Assembly: GCA_020440605.1 (NCBI GenBank)
Contig: JAGRNT010000027.1
Span: 1 to 40,996 of the forward strand
Source of the DNA: a bacterium
Lineage (GTDB): Bacteria; 4484-113; JAFGCY01
DNA length: 40,996 nucleotides
Direction of reading: 5' to 3'
Positions 34,143 to 40,996 of the stretch are shown one piece after another. Under the pieces are notes generated by a model. The model ran no database searches. It was not told where the DNA came from and worked only from the letters and a program-made list of their open reading frames with translations. Both the position numbers and the translations under genes were made by a program. Each line of letters begins with the position of its first letter. Within the stretch, counting starts at the first letter, position 1.

Positions 34143-35015
34143 CTACCGCCACGGGCCGGGGGGATCCCAATGCAGACTGAACCCCGATCCTGATTTCAGT
34201 GCTTCAAGCAGTGGTCTGACAAAACCCTGAACCAGCTGAACCACTTCAGCGAATTCCAGCGGCGCATCCGGATCATCCAGGCGCTCGCGTAACGCCATCC
34301 ACCGGGCTGCCCGCATGCTGATGAAGTCACGGCTGAAAGCAGTACTTTGCGGGTCAGCAGCAGTCTGCCTCTGCTTCAGGGTTTCGGATATGGCATGCGC
34401 AAGCTGTTCCCCGCTGAAGCGCTGCTTGCTGGACAGCCACCAGATGTCGTAGTAATCCTTGATTCTCGAATTGGTATCACCGAGATGCAGCATGGCCTGC
34501 AGTTTCTCAGCAATCACGCTCTCAATGCTGTAGCACAATAGTTCAGGCGGAGCCTGGTTCAGGATCGCCGGCAGCGTACGCATGACGGGATCCGGATGCA
34601 CCCTGTCACCGAAGCCGATGTCAATGTACTGAACGTATCTGGCAGTTCCAATCAGAGCAGTGAAGCGCAGACGTAAACCGGGATAATCCGCGTCCTCCAC
34701 GATTCTTTCCAGGCTGATGCTGTCAATGTCAATTACGACCCCGTCCTCCGGATAATCCAGAGCGAGGATTTTCCTGAATGCGGATTTGATGACTTCCTCT
34801 TCGTTACTTCCCAGCCCCAGCAGGTCAATGTCCCTCGTCGGTCTGGATGCGGGCAGCTCCAGGCTGCGCAGCATCACTGCTCCCTTCAGCACGAACTCCT
34901 TCCTGTATTGCGATTGGGAGAGCCGGTAGAGGACCCGCTCCATCACGTAATGCTGATCGAGTTCATTGGCTGGGAGGGATTGCTCCTTCGCGATACTGCG
35001 AAGTCTGGCCAGCAC
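34143..35015 (-). CDS. abiEii: AbiEii/AbiGii-type nucleotidyltransferase toxin
   Basis: The 290-aa product from GTG 35015 carries the nucleotidyltransferase core of the family: FVLKGAVMLRSL (about 40), then TRDIDLLGLG (about 60, catalytic Asp pair), and the helix ESVIAEKLQAMLHLGDTNSRIKDYYD (from about 164). AbiEii toxins use a nucleotide to modify a cellular target and arrest growth on phage infection; AbiEi holds them back. The residues immediately upstream of the GTG (KNHAESV) also match the usual family N-terminus, so the true start is probably earlier. A CTG at 35045 would overlap the AbiEi stop as CTGA and is the best placed candidate. The coordinates given are conservative. Confidence 0.9.
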   Translation of the reverse strand: MLARLRSIAKEQSLPANELDQHYVMERVLYRLSQSQYRKEFVLKGAVMLRSLELPASRPTRDIDLLGLGSNEEEVIKSAFRKILALDYPEDGVVIDIDSISLERIVEDADYPGLRLRFTALIGTARYVQYIDIGFGDRVHPDPVMRTLPAILNQAPPELLCYSIESVIAEKLQAMLHLGDTNSRIKDYYDIWWLSSKQRFSGEQLAHAISETLKQRQTAADPQSTAFSRDFISMRAARWMALRERLDDPDAPLEFAEVVQLVQGFVRPLLEALKSGSGFSLHWDPPGPWR

Positions 35016-35041
35016 GGATTCCGCATGGTTCTTCTGCTCCT

Positions 35042-35644
35042 TCAGCTGATTGCCTCCAGATAGGTTCTCACGATGCGTTCCACTCGGCAGATCCTGCAGT
35101 ACCTGATCAGTTCCACCGGCTTGTAACTGCGGCTTCTGCGGTACTCCCTGAGCGCTGCTATCGCGATGTCCTCCCCGATCCGCCGGCGGAACTTGAAGCA
35201 GTCGGCAATTGTCTTGTGGATGGAATAGATTCTCACGGCAGTCCCGTCCATGTTGTGTGTTTCCACTCCGGCTGCATGGCTTGCCGTGGAGAAGCGGTAG
35301 ACGATGGCCGGTGGGTACTCAAGTTTCGGTTTGCGGTCGGTACTGCGGATGGCGAGATGTACCCTGTGCGGAATTTCATCCGTCATTCCGTGGAACGCCA
35401 GTGCACTGACCAGGCAGACTACCGCGTTCGGTGCCTGTAGAGCAACCGTAACAAGGTCCGGGTTCCCGAGTGGCGGGAGTTCACTGAGCCGGTAAACTCC
35501 TCTACTCAGACGTTCCAGTAGTTTCCGGTGCAGCATGTCGTACAGCCGGTACTTGCTTATCCCGAGTTCCCGTGCTCTGTTCAGCGACAGAATGCCTCCC
35601 TGTTCGCTGAAGATCCGGATCGCGTTTTCATCACTCAGGTACAT
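35042..35644 (-). CDS. abiEi: AbiEi-type antitoxin and repressor
   Basis: The 200-aa product starts with a winged helix (ILSLNRARELGISKYRLYDML, about 18-38), then RLSRGVYRLSE, the family's junction to the second domain, and a C-terminal part with ALAFHGMTDEIP and YSIHKTIADCFKFRRRIGEDIA. AbiEi both represses its own promoter and neutralises AbiEii in a type IV manner, without direct contact. Tandem palindromes with the direct repeat CGTAAGT lie immediately upstream. The ATG at 35644 has no obvious ribosome site. It precedes abiEii and is probably co-transcribed with it. Confidence 0.9.
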   Translation of the reverse strand: MYLSDENAIRIFSEQGGILSLNRARELGISKYRLYDMLHRKLLERLSRGVYRLSELPPLGNPDLVTVALQAPNAVVCLVSALAFHGMTDEIPHRVHLAIRSTDRKPKLEYPPAIVYRFSTASHAAGVETHNMDGTAVRIYSIHKTIADCFKFRRRIGEDIAIAALREYRRSRSYKPVELIRYCRICRVERIVRTYLEAIS

Positions 35645-35661
35645 CGGACTAAATGTTACAA

Positions 35662-35711
35662 CTTATTCGTAAGTACGTACACTTTGTCCGAAACGTTTAC
35701 GTAACGTAAGT
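35662..35711 (-). promoter_or_regulatory. candidate AbiEi operators
   Basis: Two perfect 8-bp palindromes, GTACGTAC (35673-35680) and TTACGTAA (35697-35704), lie beside a direct repeat CGTAAGT at 35668 and 35705. CTTATTCGTAAG (35662-35673) is a further near-palindrome. All are within 70 bp upstream of abiEi, where repressors of this family bind. Confidence 0.5.
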
Positions 35712-36040
35712 CTGTAGAGAACCCGGGAAAGTACAGGATTGCTTCAGCGATTGTAAGTGAACCGAAGTCCAGTGAACTTCAACGCCGGACTTAGGATCAC
35801 GTAACTGAAACTGCAAGACACGAACTGGCAGGTGTGTGCCATCGGCGCTGAAACCTGCTGCACTTCCATGTCTGTGAATAAAGGGCTGCAGGTAACAATA
35901 CCAACAAGACTCCTGTGGATGTGTTACCGCACTGCAGCAGCGAAGATCAGAGTTTCCCTGCATGCTCTCCCGGTCGGCGTTTGGCGCTGCCGCTACGGCT
36001 GCTGCATTGGCAAACCTGCTCCCGGCTCCCTGTACCCTCG
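35712..36040. other. spacer between abiE and smc
   Basis: About 330 bp without a credible gene. AAGTCC and GGACTT flank 16 nt near 35764-35792. No T-tract terminator for smc can be pointed out; GCCGCTACGGC near 35989 is a short hairpin only. Confidence 0.4.
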
Positions 36041-39000
36041 CTAAGCGCCCGCGGCCTGGTCCACCATCTTGCGCGCATCGCGCATGTTGACATCCAGCAG
36101 GTTGCTCACGCCGCGCGGGCGGCCCACCACGCCGACGAGTTTGTCGGCGCATTCCATCGTCTTCTTGTTGTGGGTCACCACGATGAACTGCTCATCCTCG
36201 GAGTAGTGCCTGATCAGCTTGGCGAAGCGCTCCACGTTGGCATCATCGAGCGCGGCATCCGCCTCATCCAGCACGCAGAAGCCGGGGCTGCGCACGCCGT
36301 GCACCGCGAAGAACAGCGCGAGGAAGATCAGCGTACGCTGTCCGCCCGAAAGGCTGCGCAGGCTGTGGCGGCGGCTGCCGGGCAGCTGCACCTCGACCTC
36401 CACGCCGGAGTTGATGATGTCCTCCGGCTCGTCGTACTTCAGGCGCGCGAAGCCACTGCCGAACAGCACGAGGAAGATGTCATTGAAACGCTTCTCGATG
36501 CGCCTCAGGCTGCGGCGGTACTTGACTTCCGTGGTGCGGTCGAGGTCGGCCACGAGCTTGCCGAGGTCGGCCACGGCCTTCTCCAGCTCGATCGCCTGGC
36601 TGTCGAGGAAGTCCAGCCGGCGCGAATGCTCCTGATGCTGCTCAATCGAGAGCAGGTTGACTGTGCCGATCCGGTCCAGCAGTTCCTGCAGGCGCGCCTT
36701 CTCCGCGCGCAGCTTGTTGCGCCCGGCTTCGGCGGCGTCCATGTCAGCCTCCACGGGTGAGACCCGCAGGCTGGCATCATTCATGAGCTGCGTAAGCGTC
36801 AGCTGGTGGCGCTCCTCCAGCATTGCCAGCCATTCCGAGATCCGCTCCACGGCGCGCTCACGCTGGCCCGTGAGTGAGATCTGCTCCTGCTCCAGCCGTG
36901 CGCGCATCCGCCCCAGTTCACTGAGCCGCTCCTGCAGCTCACGCGAAGCGCGCTCCAGCTCCTCGCGGCGCCGGGCCAGCTCCTCCAGTTCCGAGCCGCT
37001 GCTGCCAAGCTGCTCCTCCAGCACCGTGGCCTGCTCGGCGGCACTGCCGGAGGTGGAAAGCGCCTGCTGGCGCTCCTTCTCGCTGGCCTCGATGCGCGAA
37101 CCGAGCTGCTGCATGCGCTGGCGCAGTGACTGGGCACGGGCCGCGCTGTCCTGCTCCTCCTTCTCGAGGTGCCGCACCTGCTGGTCGGCCAGCTCCTTGC
37201 GGGTCAGGGCCTCGGTGTGCAGGCGGCGCGCCTCATCCAGCTCAAGCTCGGCGGCAGCGCGGCGCTGCTCCAGCTCGTTGCCATGCTGCTGGATCTGCGA
37301 CTGCTGCTCGCGCAGCTCGCGCAGCTCCGTCTCACGCTGCGGGCGCTCCTCCTGCAGCTTCGTGCGATCCTTCGTGAGCTGCTCGGTCTGGCGGGCCTGC
37401 AGTTCCAGCTCGGCCGTGCGCTCGCCGATCGAGCGGTGCAGGCGGTCGCAGAGCTGCAGGGCATTGCGCAGGCGCTCCTCGGCGGCGGCGAGCCGCGCCA
37501 CGGCGTCGTCACGTTCCTGCTGGCGCTTCTGCTGGGCCTTGCGCAGTTCGGCCAGTTCATTGCTGGCCTTCTCGAGGCGCACGCGGATGTCGTCAATCTG
37601 CTCGTCGAGGTAGGCCAGATCGGACTGGCGGGCCACCTTCAGCGCCTTCTCCGCCGAGGGCTGGCCGATGAAGCTGTGGCTGCGGCCGACGAGCATGCTG
37701 CCATCGCGCAGCACCACGGCCTGCACCGCCGGGTTGGCAGCCAGCAGGCCGTCGGCCTCCGCGGCGTCCGTGGCCAGCAGCACATCGCCGAGCATCGCGC
37801 TCAGCGCACTGATCACGCGGCGGTCACCAGAAAGCTGACGCCAGAGCGACTGCTCGTGATATTCACCGGAGTAGCTGCCGGTCAGTAGCAGGGAATCCGC
37901 CTGGGCGGAAGCCAGGATCCCGGCCGCGCGGCCCCGGCTGGCGGCCTCCGCCACCAGGGCGTCATCCATATGTGCCAGCAGGCGGGTGAAGGCCGGGCGC
38001 AGTTCGTTGGCAAAGGTGATGCTCGTGACGCGGGACAGGCTGGAACCCAGCTCCTCATCATTCAGGAGCGCAATCGCACCCTCCTCCTGGCCGGCCTGCT
38101 CCGCCAGCTCGGCGATGGTGCGCCGCCGTGAATTCAGCTCGGCCAGGGTATTGCGCAGGCCGGCGCAGTGCTGGTCACTCTTGCCGATGGTCTCGCGCAG
38201 CTCCAACAGGGCAGCGTTATGCTCCTCGATCGTATCCTTCTGTGCGCCGGTTTCAAGGGCGAGCTGCTCCGCGCGGGTCTGCTCCTCCTCCAGCTCCTGC
38301 TTCATTTCCTGCAGGCGCTGGCTGGAAGCTTCATGCTGGCGCTGGCGTTCCTCGATCTGCGCACTGAGCTGGCGCTCACTGCGCTCAATGCTCTCCAGCT
38401 GGTTGTTGATGCGGGCCAGCTGCTGGGCATTCTCGAAGGCATTCGAGGACAGGCGGGTCTGCTGCTGGCTGATCTCATTGACCTGCTCCTGGCATTCCCG
38501 CAGGCGGCGGCTGGTTTCACCTCCGCCCTCGGACACGGCGGCCTGCTCCTCGCGGGCCTGGTTGATGCTGCGCTTCAGGGCTTCCTCATGCGCATCCATC
38601 TCCGCCAGCTGGTTCTTCAGTTCATCGCTGTCATGCCGGGCCCGCTCAATCGCCTGTTCATGGCTGGAGACAGCCTGGCGGGCCACCGCGGCAGCCTGTC
38701 TGAGCTGGGCCGCCTGCTCACGCTGGCTTTCCAGACGCCGGTTGCAGCTTTCCAGCTCGCGGCGGGCTTCCTCACGGGCCTGCTCATTGCTGCCGAGCGC
38801 CTGCTTTGCATCAGCCAGCTCAGCACTGGATGATTCCAGCTTGCCACCCAGCTCAGCGAGGCCGCCTTCGGCATTGAGCTGCTGGCGCTGGGAAAATTCA
38901 ACCTCTCGCTTGATTTCATTGAGTTCCACGATGCGCAGCTGTTCACGCACCCTGAGATGCTCCTCAGCCTTGACGCGCTGGTCCGCAAGATCCTCAACCA

Positions 39001-39793
39001 ACTGCCTGGTGTTTGTTCTGATATCCTCCAGACGCTCCAGATTCTGGCTGGTCTTCTTCAGTTTCTGCTGAGCGCGGTTCTTCTGCGAAAGCAGCAGGGC
39101 CACGCCCGTGGCCTCGGCCAGCCACTCCCGCATTTCCTGCGGGGTGCCGAGGATCTTCTTCTCCACCTCACCCTGGCTGACGCTGTAGACACTGTTGCGG
39201 CCGAGGTTGAAGCGGTTGAAGAGTTCGTCCACGTCCTTCAGGCGCACCTGCTCATCATTGATGAAGTAACCGCCGGTGCCGTCGCGGAAGATCCGCCGCG
39301 TGAGGCTGATGCGGTCGCCGGTCCTGATCTCACGCAGCAGGCGGATGATCCCGGGGGTACGGTCCTGCTTCTCCTCCAGGCGGGCGGAGTGGAACACCGT
39401 CAGCTGCAGGCCGGGGTAGCCGCTGGCCTCGATGTCCAGCTGGGCCGCACGGCCGGCTTCCTCGCCGATCCCGCTTTCGGCAAGGGCCTCCAGCAGTTCG
39501 CTGTCCTCATCATCGGGTGGCGTGTCGTCGATAACCTCGAAATGCAGGGTGACGGAGGCGATGTTGAGCGGGCGCAGCTGCTCGGTGCCGGCGAAGATCA
39601 GGCCCGAGAGATTGTGCGCGCGCAGTTCCTTGCCGCTCTGGGAGCCGAAGGCGAAGTTGATTGCGTCACTCAGGTTGCTCTTGCCGCTGCCGTTGGGGCC
39701 GACGATGCAGGTCACACCGCCGTCAAGTTCCATCATTGTCTTGTGCGGAAAGCTCTTGAAGCCGAGCAGTTCCATCTGGGTCAGTCTAAGCAA
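36041..39793 (-). CDS. smc: chromosome segregation ATPase SMC
   Basis: The 1250-aa product is a full SMC. Walker A GPNGSGKS is at 32-39, the N-terminal GFKSF at 11-15, a long coiled coil follows to about 560, then a hinge (about 570-690), a returning coil (700-1080), the signature LSGGQ at 1148-1152, and Walker B FCVLDEADAALDD at 1172-1184. The start is TTG at 39793: AGGAGG lies 6 nt upstream, and the family needs these first residues before GFKSF; the ATG at 39775 would cut into the first strand. With ScpA/ScpB, not in this window, it condenses and orients the chromosome. Length is slightly above average owing to the coiled coil. Confidence 0.97.
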   Translation of the reverse strand: MLRLTQMELLGFKSFPHKTMMELDGGVTCIVGPNGSGKSNLSDAINFAFGSQSGKELRAHNLSGLIFAGTEQLRPLNIASVTLHFEVIDDTPPDDEDSELLEALAESGIGEEAGRAAQLDIEASGYPGLQLTVFHSARLEEKQDRTPGIIRLLREIRTGDRISLTRRIFRDGTGGYFINDEQVRLKDVDELFNRFNLGRNSVYSVSQGEVEKKILGTPQEMREWLAEATGVALLLSQKNRAQQKLKKTSQNLERLEDIRTNTRQLVEDLADQRVKAEEHLRVREQLRIVELNEIKREVEFSQRQQLNAEGGLAELGGKLESSSAELADAKQALGSNEQAREEARRELESCNRRLESQREQAAQLRQAAAVARQAVSSHEQAIERARHDSDELKNQLAEMDAHEEALKRSINQAREEQAAVSEGGGETSRRLRECQEQVNEISQQQTRLSSNAFENAQQLARINNQLESIERSERQLSAQIEERQRQHEASSQRLQEMKQELEEEQTRAEQLALETGAQKDTIEEHNAALLELRETIGKSDQHCAGLRNTLAELNSRRRTIAELAEQAGQEEGAIALLNDEELGSSLSRVTSITFANELRPAFTRLLAHMDDALVAEAASRGRAAGILASAQADSLLLTGSYSGEYHEQSLWRQLSGDRRVISALSAMLGDVLLATDAAEADGLLAANPAVQAVVLRDGSMLVGRSHSFIGQPSAEKALKVARQSDLAYLDEQIDDIRVRLEKASNELAELRKAQQKRQQERDDAVARLAAAEERLRNALQLCDRLHRSIGERTAELELQARQTEQLTKDRTKLQEERPQRETELRELREQQSQIQQHGNELEQRRAAAELELDEARRLHTEALTRKELADQQVRHLEKEEQDSAARAQSLRQRMQQLGSRIEASEKERQQALSTSGSAAEQATVLEEQLGSSGSELEELARRREELERASRELQERLSELGRMRARLEQEQISLTGQRERAVERISEWLAMLEERHQLTLTQLMNDASLRVSPVEADMDAAEAGRNKLRAEKARLQELLDRIGTVNLLSIEQHQEHSRRLDFLDSQAIELEKAVADLGKLVADLDRTTEVKYRRSLRRIEKRFNDIFLVLFGSGFARLKYDEPEDIINSGVEVEVQLPGSRRHSLRSLSGGQRTLIFLALFFAVHGVRSPGFCVLDEADAALDDANVERFAKLIRHYSEDEQFIVVTHNKKTMECADKLVGVVGRPRGVSNLLDVNMRDARKMVDQAAGA

Positions 39794-39887
39794 GGCGGCC
39801 CTCCTGCAGGCTGGGGCCGCTCATGCGCGCTTCGGCGCTGTTCATCCGTTTGCCACCTCTTCTTTTCCGCCGCGCGGGCGGCCTTCA

Positions 39888-39893
39888 ATTATA
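39888..39893 (-). promoter_or_regulatory. candidate -10 of the smc promoter
   Basis: A perfect TATAAT on the minus strand would start transcription about 87 nt before the smc start. No -35 of matching quality is seen. Confidence 0.4.
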
Positions 39894-40635
39894 GGGGAAA
39901 CTGCCCGCAGACGGAGCGTTGAAGGTCGACGGGATTTGAGCTGAGCCCAGTAAACATGCGGGCTCTGGGGATGGATTGTGGATTACTGCACCGGCGAACT
40001 GTGATAACGCGTTGCAATGTCCGCTGGCCTGGCCGGGAAGTTCCGGCTTTGGCAATCTGAAGTATTGCCGCCAGAAACGCGAAAGCCCGCAGATTGCTCC
40101 GCGGGCTTACGTCATGTTGAAAAAGTTGCCGGAATCTCACCGGCGGGCATTTTGTGCCCTTCCTCTTCCCACTGACTCTGTGAACTGGTGATTAATGGAT
40201 GCAGCCGCTCAGGAGAAAGTTACACCTAAAGCCAGTGTTTCCGGGTTTTAGCCGCAGTTTTAATTAAGCCGCCAATTCCAGTCCCAGCGACCCGCGCAAT
40301 TCTCTGAGCCGGTGCCTGGCCTGGCCTGCCAGCGAATAGTGATATGCAGGGACAGGCAAGAATTGATAGGGTAATTGAATTTCAGCCGGGCTTAATCAGG
40401 TTCAATATCAACAAAAAGGGTATCCTCAGCGCCGGGATTTCCGGGAAAGCGACCATAGCGCACAGCCACATTTCCCGGCATCCATTGCTTCAGATACCCG
40501 CTTATCTCCTACAGTCCCCGGGACCCCTTACTGTCTTTTTGGCTCTGGGAATCCCCTTACCATCCTCTAAACAGACAGACCGGGTACGAGGGAGCGGGTT
40601 CGATGGGTTAATCATTATTTAATTAATATCTCTGG
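39894..40635. other. gene-poor spacer with hairpins
   Basis: AAGCCCGC (40083-40090) and GCGGGCTT (40101-40108) make an 8-bp stem with a 10-nt loop. GCCGG-AATCTCA-CCGGC and GGGCA-TTTTG-TGCCC follow in series at about 40125-40158. CCGGGAAA (40441-40448) and TTTCCCGG (40471-40478) are exact inverted copies, overlapping GCCGGGA/TCCCGGC (40431-40479). I checked by eye for tRNA, tmRNA, SRP and RNase P signatures and found none. A 92-codon frame at 40344 has no ribosome site. Confidence 0.5.
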
Positions 40636-40680
40636 TCAGGGACCGGGGACCAGGGATCGGGATCAGGGATCGGGGATCAG
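40636..40680 (+). repeat. G-rich heptad array, candidate G-quadruplex
   Basis: Units TCAGGGA, CCGGGGA, CCAGGGA, TCGGGA (6 nt), TCAGGGA, TCGGGGA, TCAG run in series. Six G-tracts of three or four occur between 40639 and 40675, spaced by 3-4 nt, which suits an intramolecular quadruplex on the plus strand. Confidence 0.7.
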
Positions 40681-40803
40681 AAGCAGAAACAGAATCAGGA
40701 TGAGAAGCAGGGGGGGGACGTGCTCAGAGGTCAGCAGCAAGACAGATAAGGGGGTAAGCTCTATGCGTAGGATAACCATCCATCGTTACCAGAGGTCAAG
40801 GTA

Positions 40804-40996
40804 GTGCGATCCAGAAGCATAGTACCTACACTCGCGTTTATAGCCTTCTTCATGGTTTGTATAGCCTCTTACCGGACTGTTGGAAGACAACGCAATAATT
40901 ATGAGATTGGTGAGTTGACCGCTCACTCAAGTCAGTCAAGTGTTACTGCTACCCAGATTGTTTCAGAGAATAACAAACTGGCACTTGTTCAGAATC
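40804..40996 (+). CDS. N-terminal fragment of an exported or anchored protein, 3' truncated by window edge
   Basis: From GTG 40804 the frame is open for all 64 remaining codons. AGAGGT lies 7 nt upstream (40791-40796). The product starts with a basic end and a hydrophobic segment (IVPTLAFIAFFMVCIAS, about 6-22), then becomes Ser/Thr/Asn/Gln-rich. There is no lipobox, so an uncleaved anchor or Sec signal is likely. Codon use is AT-richer than in the rest of the window, perhaps foreign or simply a different region. No family can be named from the fragment. Confidence 0.55.
   Translation, partial: MRSRSIVPTLAFIAFFMVCIASYRTVGRQRNNYEIGELTAHSSQSSVTATQIVSENNKLALVQN

Noticed and set aside
40083..40158. 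Serial stems considered as a tRNA
   Set aside because: Loop sequences do not match anticodon or T-loop consensus and no acceptor stem closes the set.
40344..40622. Plus-strand frame of 92 codons in the spacer after smc
   Set aside because: No ribosome site precedes the ATG, it runs across inverted repeats, and the product has no recognisable feature.

Overview
The window is GC-rich bacterial chromosome carrying ordinary housekeeping genes (a ClpC-type unfoldase, thymidylate kinase, cytidine deaminase, YebC, SMC, MeaB) beside a large set of secreted lipoproteins. Lipoboxes, Sec signal peptides, a zinc ABC importer with an anchored binding protein and a PpiD/SurA-like foldase fit a diderm or otherwise envelope-rich bacterium. 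PKD, dockerin-like, FN3 and propeller modules, TTG/GTG starts and intergenic heptanucleotide repeats resemble uncultivated environmental phyla, but no marker here fixes the lineage. I see no rRNA, tRNA, CRISPR, insertion sequence or prophage.

Layout. 1-1431: 3' part of a ClpC-like gene with a strong terminator. 1530-7893: a structured leader, a 1133-aa PKD/dockerin/propeller lipoprotein, and a convergent papain-family cysteine peptidase lipoprotein. 8138-11455 (minus): a Met/His/Gly-rich exported protein, cytidine deaminase and a degenerate transglutaminase-like protein, tightly spaced. 11699-14225 (minus): a zinc/manganese-type ABC importer in the order binding protein, ATPase, permease, behind a Fur-family-like box. 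14383-17921 (plus): tmk, a DUF2993/LmeA-like gene, an NHL propeller and meaB, nearly all overlapping; meaB shares its TTAA stop with convergent yebC. 18940-23626: two tandem paralogous PKD/propeller lipoproteins with a common phased upstream element, then a small lipoprotein. 24034-25191: a class II Fic protein behind a striking array of eight AACTAAAA half-sites. 25507-29076 (minus): coiled-coil and hypothetical genes. 29190-33477: a divergent pair (membrane protein; zinc-ribbon/pseudopilin-like protein), then a PpiD-like foldase. 33478-34142: repeat-rich spacer. 34143-35644: an AbiEi/AbiEii pair. 36041-39793: smc. 39794-40803: about 1 kb of gene-poor, repeat-bearing DNA; a truncated gene enters at 40804.

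The most unusual signals are: (1) the Fic-gene operator array, four nested palindromes whose reverse half-sites recur exactly every 40 bp; (2) an undescribed-looking ~95-residue module shared by the papain-like lipoprotein and the two tandem lipoproteins; (3) a DxxGxxW repeat propeller in three lipoproteins, two of which also carry 10-bp-phased ATGTCAC repeats upstream; (4) heptanucleotide arrays, one of them a candidate G-quadruplex.
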